DNA of 64,000 nucleotides from UBA6168 sp039819485 (GTDB lineage Bacteria > Bacteroidota > Bacteroidia > Chitinophagales > Saprospiraceae), in assembly GCA_039819485.1 (NCBI GenBank), contig JBCBRY010000010.1, forward strand, positions 1-64,000, given 5' to 3'. The translations under genes and the position numbers were made by a program. A model generated the notes under the pieces. It did not search any database and was not told the origin of the DNA. It was given only the letters and a program-made list of their open reading frames with translations. This document shows positions 37,091 through 46,379 of the stretch, piece by piece (position 1 is the stretch's first letter; the number at the start of each line of letters is the position of its first letter).

Positions 37091-37482
37091 TTAATATTCA
37101 ATGAGATAGTCAACTACCTGCTCACTCCGCAAACTCTCCAACGGATTGGCCACGGCGGCCCGGATGCTCTGAAAGCTGACTGTCAGAAAAGCAATGGAGA
37201 TGGCGATCATGCCGGCCAGTGCAAAAACAGGCCAGCCGATATCGATCCGGTAGGCAAAACTCTGTAACCATTTGTTGAGTGCCCACCAGGAAACCGGAAC
37301 CGCCAGTATCAATGCAACCCCTACTAATTTCAGGAAGTCTTGTGACAACATGCCCACCAAACTGGTTGTCGAAGCACCTAACACTTTGCGGATGCCGATC
37401 TCCTTGGTGCGTTGTTGTGCCATGAAAGTAGAAAGGCCGATGAGTCCAGGCAATCAGAATTGCGAGAAAAGCGAATGTACCG
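37091..37482 (-). pseudogene. 3' remnant of a fourth FtsX/MacB-like permease
   Basis: The frame encodes only the last FtsX block (GLSTFMAQQRTKEIGIRKVLG to NPLESLRSE) and is about 90% identical to the end of paralogue 3. Comparison with the matching DNA of that gene shows a 5-base deletion near 37449, after which similarity continues in another frame to about 37482 (GCGAATGTACC) and then stops abruptly. It also runs nine residues past the usual SLRSE end (QVVDYLIEY). The front 85% of the gene is missing, so it is not expected to be functional. Confidence 0.85.
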
Positions 37483-37716
37483 ACAGTCAGCGGGCATCTC
37501 CCGGCTCGGAAACAATGACTTGTTTACGTAATTTCGATCAATTGGCGGCCATTGTGAAGTGCGATAAAAATAGATTTTTATAATTAGTGTCCATGTTGTT
37601 CGGCATAAATATTATTTTTTCTCATGGCTTAATATTTGCCACTTCACATCGATAAAATTCCTCCTCGATTTCCATCGCTTATCAATTCTCAACTGCTCCC
37701 CGCAATACGCTTTTCT

Positions 37717-40700
37717 ATGCAACAGACACGTTACACTTTATTTTCCTTTTGTTTTTTCTTTTTATTAAATGCCGGATTATTTGCTCAGGAGTGGCAGGAA
37801 CTCGGTCGGATTGAAGGGGCCGAACAGGTCACTTTAATGGCCAATGACGCCGGATATAATTTCGCCTACATACCTGCGACCAGGGAATATTTTCGCCGCC
37901 ACCAAGACGAAATAGCCTGGGAGCCGCTTGAGGTACCTGGCTTTATTGCTGGCCCTTATTATTTCAACGTCGGGCATGGAAGCAACCTGTATTCCTATAA
38001 TTTCGTGGATGAAGAATGGAGCACCTCCCCCGATAATGGCGATAGTTGGGAAGTGATGGAATTCCAACTCCCGATTGTAACCATCGAACTGTTCAAAGAT
38101 TTGGGCAATGGGCGCATGATTCTGATGGATGTCAACAAAATCTTCCTCACGAATGACGGCGGAGAAACATGGGAAAAAGTATTTACCGCCACACAGTCTG
38201 CGGGTTTCGACAAATTTGTCATTCATCCTGTAACGGGGGACTATTTTGTTTTTTCGGGCGCTGCTTCCCAAGGAGCAATGATTTATACTTCCAGCGATGC
38301 AGGAGCTACATGGACCGTTTTTTCAATTTTGCCAAATATCAATGATATGACCTTGGATCCCGAGAGTGGTTTATTGTACTGCGCTACGGATGAGGGTATA
38401 AAAAGACAGGTTCCTGGTGAAGGCAATTTTGTTCTATTGGAAGAACAACCGGTGGATATTGGCGTCAAGAGAATGGATTTTCTCTCTACCGGAAGGATGA
38501 TGGCAGTTGAAAAACAATCTTCCTATTTCGGAGACGTCTATTTTAGTGATGACACCGGGGGTAGCTGGCATAAAGTAGCTGCTCTGGAAGCTTCACAAAT
38601 CGGTAATTTTCAGGTGACACCAGCCGGTGAAATATTTGGTTTCAGGCAGGGGCTCATCTGTTCAAAAGATCATGGAGCTACCTGGCAATTGGACATGGAT
38701 GGAATCAATTTCGGCCAGATCTATGATTTCGCAGAGACTACCGCGGGCGTACAGTTTGTTGCTTCCAACACTGGCGTATTTCGTACTTATAATGGAGGAC
38801 AATCATGGGAACGCATCACCCGCAACTTTAGCAGGGCTATTCCCGCAGTTGAAGTTGACGCAAACGACCGCCTGTACATTTATCGTCAAAACAAATTGTT
38901 GGTGTCTGATGATGAAGGGGACACTTTCACAGAAGTTGATGGCCCTGAAATCGGCTACATCTACAACTATGGCGAGCAAATGCCTAAATTTTTGGTGCAT
39001 GCTACCGGTGCTTTGTTCGTGTTAGGAAAGGAAGAGATCTACCGCTCTGTGGACAATGGGGCATCGTGGACATCCAGCCCATGCCCAGTTGAGAGTTGGG
39101 GCATTCAGACCACGGCAGACGGAACGATCGTCATTGGCCACTCTTCCTCGTTCATTGTTTCTCAAGATGTTGGCGAAACCTGGAGTACCCAACAGACGCC
39201 CAATGGAACAGCGCCCGACGCCAATAATTTTTATGTTTTCAAAGATGGGCTGATCACTTTTGTCGAATCTTCCTCCCAAGGCCTTTTTCTGTACAAAACG
39301 GAAGATTTTGGGATGACGTGGACCTCCGAACAATGCACGAACAATATCAGTTCTACTGCCCGCAATTTTGCCATAAATGAAGCACACTATTTGTTCATAC
39401 CCAATTTTACGGCCACCGTTAAATACTCCGTCGACCGAGGCAATCATTGGTTGCATCTGCCCAATTTACCTGTTAACAGAGCGGAAAGGGTCTTTTACTC
39501 CAATGATCATCATATTGTTACCAGTTCAGAAAATGGGAGTATTTTAAGCTACGATGTGGATTTGGCGATCCTGACCGGACGCATAAAGTATGAAGAAGAT
39601 CAGGATTGTGTGGCGCAGGATGACGACCGCCCTGCTGAGGGCTGGAAAGTCAGGGCGACAGGCGGAGCTTTTGAATACTATGGTTATACAAACAGCGATG
39701 GTCAATTTTATATGCCGACCGAGAAGGGTGACCTGTTCGTTGAACCGCTGGCACCTAATCATTTATGGGAAGTATGCACGAAAGATGTGACAGTATCATC
39801 ACAAAACCTTTATTCGGAATACCCGATTGGTGATATTTCGGTCAATGCTCTTTACCAGTGCCCTTTAATGACTGTTGATGTTTCGACCAATTTTTTGCGA
39901 CGATGCTTTGACGGTATGTTTTCGGTGCGATACAGGAATACTGGAACCGTCACGGCTGAAAACGCTTACGTTGTTTTGGAGATAGATCAATTCTTCGAAA
40001 TAACGTCGACGGACCTACCCATTGCAAGCCAGGATGGCCGGCAATTCACTTTTGAGCTGGGAGATGTAGAACCTAATAAAAGTGGATATTTTAATGTCCG
40101 GTTCAATATTTCCTGCGATGCGGTACTAAGCCAGTGGCATTGTGTGGAAGCCACTGTTTTTCCCAACGACATTTGTGGCGACTTCCCGGAATGGACGGGC
40201 AGCATCATCGAAGTGGAAGGGGCTTGTCAGAATGACGGAACCGTCTTTACCATAACCAATGTTGGCGATGGAGATATGGTCACATCCATGCCTTATTTTG
40301 TTCATGACATTGATGGCGTGATTGAGTCTGGAAATTACCAATTGGCCGCAGGCGAGTCTTTGACAATTTCCGTTGATCGTAACGATGGACTTTTTATCCG
40401 CCTGATCGACGAAAATGGGTATCCATATCAGGGCATCCCTTCGGCAGTTGTTACCGAATGTGATGAAGCAGCTTTGCTTTGGGATTGGGCCTTCTCCAAC
40501 TTGCACCTCGGTAATTCCGAACCGTTTAAGTCTTCATTTTGTATGGAAAACAGAGGGTCGTTCGATCCGAATGACAAAACAGCCTTTCCGGTAGGCTATG
40601 GCGATGACCAGCTATTGGAGGCGAATGTCCCTATTGATTATCTGATCCGCTTTCAAAATACTGGAACTGACACAGCTTTTAAAGTAGTCATTGTAGATAC

Positions 40701-41289
40701 GCTGAGCCAGTGGCTCGATCCGTCTTCCATCGAGCTGGGAGCGTCCAGTCATCCGTTCACTTTCGACATGTCGGGCAGCCGGGAAGATGATGGCGTTGTC
40801 CTCAAATTTATTTTTGACAATATTATGCTGCCCGACAGCAATATCAATGAGGCGGCATCTCATGGTTTTGTAAAATTCCATGTCAGGCAGATGCCAGATA
40901 ACCCGATCGGCACCCACATTGATAATGAAGCGGCCATCTATTTTGATTTTAACGAACCCATTATTACCAACACGGTATGGCATGAGATCGGAGAAGATTT
41001 TTTCCCGATTGTAAGTGATGTCAAAAATGAATGGGCTACCACCGCCTTCCTGGAAATAATGCCAAATCCATTTAACGATGAAACGTTGATTCAGCTAAAA
41101 GGCATAGACCCCGGCGTGCATCAAATTAAAATTTTTGACCTGGCTGGTAAAGAACTATTTCGCGATGATTTTGAAAACACATCTTATTTACTGAGTGATC
41201 CAGTATTGCCTGCTGGTATGTTGATGGTGGGAATTTTTCGAAATGGCACACCGGTCGTTTTTGAAAAACTTGTTAAAGTGAAAAAATAA
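37717..41289 (+). CDS. Secreted BNR/sortilin-type propeller protein with T9SS sorting domain
   Basis: About 1190 residues from the ATG at 37717, which yields a signal peptide (TLFSFCFFFLLNAGLFAQ); an upstream TTG at 37636 would add 27 residues and is less likely. The first 640 residues carry some eleven Asp-box motifs (such as TNDGGETW, SSDAGATW, SVDNGASW), the mark of BNR or VPS10-type beta-propellers. Beta-sandwich domains follow, then a module opening with SFDPNDKTAFP and containing RFQNTGTDTAFKVVIVDTL, common in long secreted proteins of this group. It ends in a T9SS type A domain (LEIMPNPFNDE...MLMVGIF). Probably surface-bound; no sialidase catalytic set was recognised. Confidence 0.9.
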   Translation: MQQTRYTLFSFCFFFLLNAGLFAQEWQELGRIEGAEQVTLMANDAGYNFAYIPATREYFRRHQDEIAWEPLEVPGFIAGPYYFNVGHGSNLYSYNFVDEEWSTSPDNGDSWEVMEFQLPIVTIELFKDLGNGRMILMDVNKIFLTNDGGETWEKVFTATQSAGFDKFVIHPVTGDYFVFSGAASQGAMIYTSSDAGATWTVFSILPNINDMTLDPESGLLYCATDEGIKRQVPGEGNFVLLEEQPVDIGVKRMDFLSTGRMMAVEKQSSYFGDVYFSDDTGGSWHKVAALEASQIGNFQVTPAGEIFGFRQGLICSKDHGATWQLDMDGINFGQIYDFAETTAGVQFVASNTGVFRTYNGGQSWERITRNFSRAIPAVEVDANDRLYIYRQNKLLVSDDEGDTFTEVDGPEIGYIYNYGEQMPKFLVHATGALFVLGKEEIYRSVDNGASWTSSPCPVESWGIQTTADGTIVIGHSSSFIVSQDVGETWSTQQTPNGTAPDANNFYVFKDGLITFVESSSQGLFLYKTEDFGMTWTSEQCTNNISSTARNFAINEAHYLFIPNFTATVKYSVDRGNHWLHLPNLPVNRAERVFYSNDHHIVTSSENGSILSYDVDLAILTGRIKYEEDQDCVAQDDDRPAEGWKVRATGGAFEYYGYTNSDGQFYMPTEKGDLFVEPLAPNHLWEVCTKDVTVSSQNLYSEYPIGDISVNALYQCPLMTVDVSTNFLRRCFDGMFSVRYRNTGTVTAENAYVVLEIDQFFEITSTDLPIASQDGRQFTFELGDVEPNKSGYFNVRFNISCDAVLSQWHCVEATVFPNDICGDFPEWTGSIIEVEGACQNDGTVFTITNVGDGDMVTSMPYFVHDIDGVIESGNYQLAAGESLTISVDRNDGLFIRLIDENGYPYQGIPSAVVTECDEAALLWDWAFSNLHLGNSEPFKSSFCMENRGSFDPNDKTAFPVGYGDDQLLEANVPIDYLIRFQNTGTDTAFKVVIVDTLSQWLDPSSIELGASSHPFTFDMSGSREDDGVVLKFIFDNIMLPDSNINEAASHGFVKFHVRQMPDNPIGTHIDNEAAIYFDFNEPIITNTVWHEIGEDFFPIVSDVKNEWATTAFLEIMPNPFNDETLIQLKGIDPGVHQIKIFDLAGKELFRDDFENTSYLLSDPVLPAGMLMVGIFRNGTPVVFEKLVKVKK

Positions 41290-41317
41290 TTTAGCTGTTA
41301 ATTAAATGGTTAAAAAT

Positions 41318-41350
41318 GCTTCGGTAATTAACTTTGCCGGAGCTTTTTTT
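41318..41350 (+). terminator. Terminator of the BNR/T9SS protein gene
   Basis: GCTTCGGTAA pairs with TTGCCGGAGC (including two G-U pairs) around a short loop, and TTTTTTT follows. It lies 29 bases after the stop codon at 41289. Confidence 0.85.
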
Positions 41351-41423
41351 GTGGTTTTTTTTAACCCGAAATACACCTTTAATCTACTACCTCAAAAGTT
41401 GACTAAGCTAATCAAGAAGTTGA

Positions 41424-42554
41424 ATGGACATCATTAGAAATCTAATCATAGGAGCAGGGCCTGCCGGTTTGGCGACTGCTGGACGCATGCGGAAACTGGG
41501 GATAGAGTTTGAGATTTTGGAAAAGAGCCAGCACGTGGGCAATGCCTGGCGACATCACTATGATCGCTTGCATTTGCACACTGTAAAACAATGGTCGCAC
41601 CTGCCGCATCAACCATTTCCGGATGATTTTCCGATTTATGTTCCCCGTGAAAAATTGGTAGAATACATGGACGAGTACGCCAAGCAATTTGAAATTGAGC
41701 CGCGGTTTGGTGTGGAAGTGAACACCATAAAAAAACAAAACGGGCACTGGGAAGTAATTGCCGCAACCGGGAAAAAATATGCAGCTGACCGAGTCATAAT
41801 AGCTACCGGATTAAATGCGAGCCCCAAAATTCCAACCTGGAAAGGGCAGGAAAAATTTCATGGAGAAATTACTCACAGTAAAACATACAAAAACCCCGAG
41901 CCTTACCTGGGAAAAAAGGTATTGGTCGTTGGCATTGGGAATACAGGGGCCGAAGTGGCCCTGGATTTATCTGAACATACAGTCGAGACCTATATTGCGG
42001 TCAGGGGAGAGGTCAGCCTGGTACCGCGCGACCTGAATGGCCGGCCGGTTCAGGTGACTGCCAAACAGTTGGAAAAAATTCCATTTGGCCTTGGTGATTG
42101 GCTGGGCAGCCAAATCCGTAAAATATATTTTGGGGATTTGACCAAATACGGAATACGAGTTTCCAAAATACATCCAGCTAAACTGTTGCGCGAAACTGGC
42201 AAAACGCCATTAATTGATATCGGGACGATAAAAGCCATCAAGCAAGGCAAAATTAAGGTCGTCCATGACCTGGATTATTTTACGGAAAAAGGAGTGCAGT
42301 TTAAGAATGCTGACCACCTCGATTTCGACCATGTCATACTGGCGACGGGCTATGAATCGAAAATCGAAGAATTAATAGAGCGGGGGGCAGAATTATTGGA
42401 TCGGTACGGATGCCCCAAAAAAGCCATTGCAGAGGGCTACCACGAAGGCATCTATTTTGTTGGTTTCGATAACTACAACCTGGGAGGAATCTTAGGTAGA
42501 ATTTTAGATGAATCGGAGGAAGTAGTCAACGCCATATATGAGAAGATGAGATGA
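41424..42554 (+). CDS. FAD/NAD(P)-dependent flavoprotein monooxygenase-like enzyme
   Basis: A 376-residue two-dinucleotide-fold flavoprotein of the FMO/YUCCA/CzcO type. The FAD-binding GAGPAGLATA is near residues 8-17. The second, NAD(P)H-binding fold has VVGIGNTGAEVALDL at about 170-184, and the late motif ILATGYESK is near 310. The HLHTVKQWSHLPHQPFP region matches the early conserved stretch of this group. It probably hydroxylates or oxidises a small organic or sulfur/nitrogen-containing substrate in the cytoplasm, using NADPH and oxygen. The substrate is not deducible. It begins 135 bases after the BNR gene and is separated from it by a terminator. Confidence 0.9.
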   Translation: MDIIRNLIIGAGPAGLATAGRMRKLGIEFEILEKSQHVGNAWRHHYDRLHLHTVKQWSHLPHQPFPDDFPIYVPREKLVEYMDEYAKQFEIEPRFGVEVNTIKKQNGHWEVIAATGKKYAADRVIIATGLNASPKIPTWKGQEKFHGEITHSKTYKNPEPYLGKKVLVVGIGNTGAEVALDLSEHTVETYIAVRGEVSLVPRDLNGRPVQVTAKQLEKIPFGLGDWLGSQIRKIYFGDLTKYGIRVSKIHPAKLLRETGKTPLIDIGTIKAIKQGKIKVVHDLDYFTEKGVQFKNADHLDFDHVILATGYESKIEELIERGAELLDRYGCPKKAIAEGYHEGIYFVGFDNYNLGGILGRILDESEEVVNAIYEKMR

Positions 42555-42694
42555 AATATCGTTTTTTCAAAAAAACAATGCTGATAAAATGCTCATATTT
42601 CAATTCTGCACTTTCATAGAAAATTTTTGACCAATCAATGTGCATAGTCTCAATTTTGAAAAACCATTTAACAATCAACATTTAAAATTTCCAA

Positions 42695-43492
42695 ATGCAA
42701 AATCACGAAATAGATTACAAATTGTACGGCGAAGAAATGCAGTTCGTCGAAATTGAATTGGATCCCCATGAAACCGTCATCGCTGAAAGCGGCAGTTTTA
42801 TGATGATGAATGAAGACATTGAAATGTCGACCATTTTTGGGGATGGCAGCCAACCGACCGGAGGTGGGTTTATGGGGAAATTGTTCAGTGCTGGCAAACG
42901 CCTCATTACTGGCGAAAGCCTTTTTATGACCGCTTTTACCAATGTCGGTACGCAAAAAGAACATGTCAGTTTTGCCGCGCCTTATTCAGGTAAGATCATT
43001 CCAATGGACCTGCACTTGCTTGGCGGAAAGATCGTCTGCCAGAAAGATGCCTTCCTCTGCGCTGCTAAAGGTGTTTCCGTGGGGATCGAATTGCAAAGAC
43101 GCCTCGGAACAGGACTTTTTGGTGGGGAAGGGTTCATCATGCAAAAACTGGAAGGCGACGGCATGGCTTTCGTACATGCCGGAGGGATGATCATTGAGAG
43201 AGAGCTGAGTGTAGGTGAAATGATCCGCGTAGATACAGGTTGTGTGGTCGCCTACACCGGCCGCATAGACTATGACATTGAATTTGTCAAGGGTATCCGC
43301 AACACCATCTTTGGTGGCGAAGGGCTCTTCTTTGCCACTTTGCGCGGGCCAGGAAAGGTTTGGATTCAGTCGCTGCCGATCAGTCGGCTGGCCAACCGGG
43401 TGCTTCGCTATGGAGCCAGAACCGGAGGCGCTCGCAAAGGGGAAGGCAGCGTGCTGGGCGGATTGGGAGATATCCTCGATGGTTTTGAATAA
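42695..43492 (+). CDS. AIM24/TIGR00266-family protein
   Basis: A 265-residue all-beta protein of the AIM24 (TIGR00266) family, found in many bacteria and, as AIM24, in yeast mitochondria; its molecular role is unknown. Typical features are the start NHEIDYKLYGEEMQFVEIELDP, the Gly-rich SFMMMNEDIEM...GGGFMG stretch, and the closing block with GGEGLFFATLRGPGKVWIQSLP at about 208-229. No signal peptide or membrane helix is seen, so it is likely cytoplasmic or peripherally attached. It is followed on the same strand by a J-domain-like protein and a creatininase-family enzyme, with an inverted repeat in the first gap. Confidence 0.92.
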   Translation: MQNHEIDYKLYGEEMQFVEIELDPHETVIAESGSFMMMNEDIEMSTIFGDGSQPTGGGFMGKLFSAGKRLITGESLFMTAFTNVGTQKEHVSFAAPYSGKIIPMDLHLLGGKIVCQKDAFLCAAKGVSVGIELQRRLGTGLFGGEGFIMQKLEGDGMAFVHAGGMIIERELSVGEMIRVDTGCVVAYTGRIDYDIEFVKGIRNTIFGGEGLFFATLRGPGKVWIQSLPISRLANRVLRYGARTGGARKGEGSVLGGLGDILDGFE

Positions 43493-43496
43493 AAGG

Positions 43497-43556
43497 ATTT
43501 GCCATTGGCAATCAGCTATTGTTGTTCAATAATGATAGGTGGCTGCCAATGGCAAT
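43497..43556. repeat. Inverted repeat after the AIM24-family gene
   Basis: Two copies of a TGCCATTGGCA-type palindrome in inverse order: TTTGCCATTGGCAATCAGC and GGCTGCCAATGGCAATTT. They fold into a long hairpin beginning a few bases after the stop codon. No T-tract follows, so it may be an mRNA-stabilising structure or a dispersed palindrome rather than a terminator. Confidence 0.5.
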
Positions 43557-43630
43557 TTACCAGAAAAAGCAAACAAAATACCCTCCCATCTCATTTATCT
43601 ATGCATAGCCGTTGAACAAACAATAAATGC

Positions 43631-44296
43631 ATGGCGAAAAATACATTCAGTAAAATAGAAAGAGAAGAAATCAGAAGGTTGTTTGGTGTCCCATTGGAAG
43701 AAATGGAAAAGGAATCCTTTAAAAAACTCCACCGGGAGCTGCGTGCCAAATTTCATCCGGACAATTTTGAACAGTTTGATAATGAAGCCATCAAAGAAAT
43801 GGCAACTGAAAAATTTCAACGGATTGAATCCCTTTCTGAAAAAATAGAAACTTACCTGAGCGGTAGTCTACCTGCACCTTCGTTGGCTCAAAATGACGCA
43901 GCGGCCGACTTCATGCACCCTCACGCGTTGTTTGCCGGTAAGAGCATCAAGATCGAAATCCTGACCGCCAACAAAGACCTAAAATACCATCTGTTCGGCA
44001 CCCAGTACCGCTGGCTTGAGTTTGGTGATCGGTTCAAGATTCCGGACACCAAGGCATCGATCACCATCGATGAAGGTCACCGGGGTAGGAGAGTGGGCTT
44101 TCAGGAATCCATCCGGATGTACCTCACTTTCAACGAAGACGACTCCATCGAAGACATGGTCAGGTGGCTATTTGCAAAAATCAACGGCAATGTGAATACG
44201 TTGTTAATCAAAGGTGAAACCGTGCCGGTGGATCAAGATGCCATCGTTTTGGCCATAAAGAAAGAGACTTACCTGCGGATCGGTGGAGGCGCATAG
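43631..44296 (+). CDS. J-domain-like protein of unknown function
   Basis: A 221-residue protein without signal peptide or membrane segment. Residues of about 9-70 are helical and contain HRELRAKFHPDNF, with the His-Pro-Asp motif (42-44) placed between two helices as in DnaJ J-domains, the part that stimulates Hsp70 ATPase. The preceding LFGVPLEEMEKESFKKL fits helix I-II of a J-domain poorly but plausibly. The C-terminal 130 residues are a separate alpha/beta domain (HLFGTQYRWLEFGDRFKIP, GHRGRRVGFQESIRMYLTF) that I do not recognise. It may be a cochaperone with a dedicated substrate domain; this is inference. It lies 87 bases before the creatininase-family gene. Confidence 0.75.
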   Translation: MAKNTFSKIEREEIRRLFGVPLEEMEKESFKKLHRELRAKFHPDNFEQFDNEAIKEMATEKFQRIESLSEKIETYLSGSLPAPSLAQNDAAADFMHPHALFAGKSIKIEILTANKDLKYHLFGTQYRWLEFGDRFKIPDTKASITIDEGHRGRRVGFQESIRMYLTFNEDDSIEDMVRWLFAKINGNVNTLLIKGETVPVDQDAIVLAIKKETYLRIGGGA

Positions 44297-44383
44297 CTTG
44301 TACCTTTCTATGATGATCCATCTTTGTTTTATTTTTATGAAATGACAAAGGCATTGTGAATGGCAAAATAACAAAACAACAAA

Positions 44384-45160
44384 ATGAACGACCACCTTCC
44401 CCGTCCTTATCTCCTTGCAGAAACAAATTGGAAATCTGTCCAGGCAACAAATTACCAGGTTGCGATCTTGCCCTGGGGTGCTACCGAAGCACATAACTTT
44501 CACCTGCCCTACGCCACGGACAACTATCAAGTCAATGGCATCGTTGAAAAAGCAGCAAAACTGGCCTGGGAAAAAGCTGCCAAAGTTATTGTACTGCCGA
44601 CGATCCCCTTTGGAGTGCAGACGGGGCAATTGGACATACCACTCTGCATGAATATTTTACCAAGTACCCAATTGGCCATTTTGAAGGACTGCTGCGATGT
44701 GCTGCAAAGAACGGGAATAACAAAATTGGTCATCCTGAACGGACATGGTGGCAATGATTTCAAAACGATGATCCGGGAGCTGTCTTTTCTTTATCCAGAC
44801 TTTTTTGTTGGGTGTATCAATTGGTTCAAGACCGAACCAAAGGAAGGCTACTTTGAGCATCTCAATGGTGATCATGCCGACGAAATGGAAACAAGCGTCA
44901 TGTTGCATTTACAACCACATTTGGTCGACTTGGAAAATGCAGGTGATGGGTTTTCCAAAAAGTGGAAATTCAAAGCCATGCAAGAAGGATGGGCCATCGG
45001 GCAGCGGGAATGGACGAAGGTTTCCAAAGATACAGGTGTCGGAAACCCATATGCTGCTACTGCGGAAAAAGGAAAACGATACTTTGAGGCCGTTGCTAAA
45101 AAGATTGCTGATTTTCTCGTCGATTTAGCGGAAACACCAAAAAGTGAATTTTACCAATAG
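44384..45160 (+). CDS. Creatininase-family amidohydrolase
   Basis: A 258-residue metal-dependent amidohydrolase. The family's metal ligands are visible in order: Glu, His and Asp in GATEAHNFHLPYATD (about 32-46), His in LNGHGGND (about 122-129), and Glu in GDHADEMETS (about 165-174). The family includes creatinine amidohydrolase, MftE-type peptidases and a riboflavin-pathway deformylase (ArfB), so the specific substrate is open. Cytoplasmic. It is the last of three same-strand genes after the AIM24 and J-domain-like proteins and is followed by a terminator. Confidence 0.92.
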   Translation: MNDHLPRPYLLAETNWKSVQATNYQVAILPWGATEAHNFHLPYATDNYQVNGIVEKAAKLAWEKAAKVIVLPTIPFGVQTGQLDIPLCMNILPSTQLAILKDCCDVLQRTGITKLVILNGHGGNDFKTMIRELSFLYPDFFVGCINWFKTEPKEGYFEHLNGDHADEMETSVMLHLQPHLVDLENAGDGFSKKWKFKAMQEGWAIGQREWTKVSKDTGVGNPYAATAEKGKRYFEAVAKKIADFLVDLAETPKSEFYQ

Positions 45161-45229
45161 AAAATGTTGTGATCTGCTGGATTTTAGAAATTTAGCAAAC
45201 CGGTGCATTTTTCAATAAGTATAAAAAAC

Positions 45230-45266
45230 AAAGACCTCCCAGATTGATGTGAACTGAGAGGTCTTT
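45230..45266. terminator. Bidirectional terminator between creatininase-family and anti-sigma genes
   Basis: AAAGACCTC / GAGGTCTTT form a 9-bp stem whose outer A and T runs suit termination from either side. It stands between a plus-strand gene ending at 45160 and a minus-strand gene ending at 45287. Confidence 0.8.
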
Positions 45267-45286
45267 ATGTTTTGGGCAAAAAAGAG

Positions 45287-45640
45287 TCACCCTTCCTTCC
45301 CCGGTACTGTATAAAATGCCGGTAAAATCTTTCTTGCTTCAATGTTCATGCAGTAGGGGCTACAATCATTCTCTCCATTGATTTCCTCGACAAAGGTGGG
45401 AGTAAAGTCATAGCGTGCAACCTGATCCTCCGTACTAAAGGTGAACAGGCTGACGACCAGCACCAACAAGGTAGCTGCTACCGCCAGCCAACGCCGCATG
45501 ACGACCAGGTTGTTTTTTTGAGGTTGACGACGGGCTTCGAGCCTGCGCTCCAGTTTGCGCCAAGCCTGGCCAGAAGGCTGGATGGAAAGGTTCTTTTCTC
45601 CTTCCCGGATGGCAGCTTCGATATTTTTTTGTGCATTCAT
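45287..45640 (-). CDS. Small single-pass membrane protein, probable anti-sigma factor
   Basis: A 117-residue protein. A charged N-terminal half (about 1-50, rich in Arg, Lys and Glu) is followed by one transmembrane helix (WLAVAATLLVLVVSLFTF, 51-68) and a short outer segment with two Cys (DCSPYC). The layout, and its position downstream of an ECF sigma factor on the same strand, match the one-helix anti-sigma factors that hold sigma at the membrane. No classical zinc-binding anti-sigma motif was seen, so the role rests on context. The gap to the sigma gene is about 200 bases. Confidence 0.75.
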   Translation of the reverse strand: MNAQKNIEAAIREGEKNLSIQPSGQAWRKLERRLEARRQPQKNNLVVMRRWLAVAATLLVLVVSLFTFSTEDQVARYDFTPTFVEEINGENDCSPYCMNIEARKILPAFYTVPGKEG

Positions 45641-45842
45641 TGCTAAAGGGAGGGCCGGGTCTCAGAAGTCAGGCGCCAGCAATTCTGGCACCTGTCTCCT
45701 GTCGCCCGACTCCTTTTAATACGTAAACTTTGTGACTATAATTTAGAGAGAACTATATTTTTTTTCGTTGTCCCCAAAAACCAAATTGAGCGGAGCGAAA
45801 TCCCGCACCGCAGGTCGGGAAACCCAAAAACCAAAAACCCGC

Positions 45843-46379
45843 TCACCGCCTAATCCCAATCCGTTCAGTTACCAGTTTCTCCATTCGTTTTTTGGCGAGT
45901 ATCAATTGCGATTTTGAGGTATTGATGCTGATGCCCAGTTCTTCTGCGATTTCCCGGTGTTTGTACCCTTCCACCACGTACAGGTTAAAAACGGTACGGT
46001 AGCCATTGGGCAATTCGTCCAACAGGTCGATGATCTCCTGAGCAGCGATTTCTTCCACAATAGTGGGGTTCTCCGGAAGATCAATATTGGCATCTATCTC
46101 TTCTGTGAACCTAAAATGATTTACTTTCCGCAGGTGCATCAGCGATTCATTGATCATGATGCGTCTGATCCAGCCCTCGAAGCTCCCTTCCCCGCTGTAC
46201 ATGTCTATTTTGGTCAAGACCTTAAAGAAGCCCTCGACCATGATATCTTCCGCTTCTTCCAAATTCTTTACATAACGTCGGCAAACCCCCAACATCGTCG
46301 GTGAAAACCGGTCAAAAAGCAGCTTTTGAGCTTTTCGATCCTGACGTCTACAGGCGGCTATGAGTTCTTTTTCGGTCAA
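45843..46379 (-). CDS. ECF-type RNA polymerase sigma factor
   Basis: A 178-residue sigma-70 family factor of the extracytoplasmic type. Region 2 (about 20-90) includes LFDRFSPTMLGVCRRYVKNLEEAEDIMVEGFF and the -10-recognising segment FEGWIRRIMINESLMHLRK. Region 4 (about 120-170) carries LPNGYRTVFNLYVVEGYKH and the helix-turn-helix HREIAEELGISINTSKSQL. It redirects RNA polymerase to a stress or envelope regulon and is probably held by the one-helix protein encoded downstream. The signal is unknown. Start ATG at 46379. Confidence 0.94.
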   Translation of the reverse strand: MTEKELIAACRRQDRKAQKLLFDRFSPTMLGVCRRYVKNLEEAEDIMVEGFFKVLTKIDMYSGEGSFEGWIRRIMINESLMHLRKVNHFRFTEEIDANIDLPENPTIVEEIAAQEIIDLLDELPNGYRTVFNLYVVEGYKHREIAEELGISINTSKSQLILAKKRMEKLVTERIGIRR

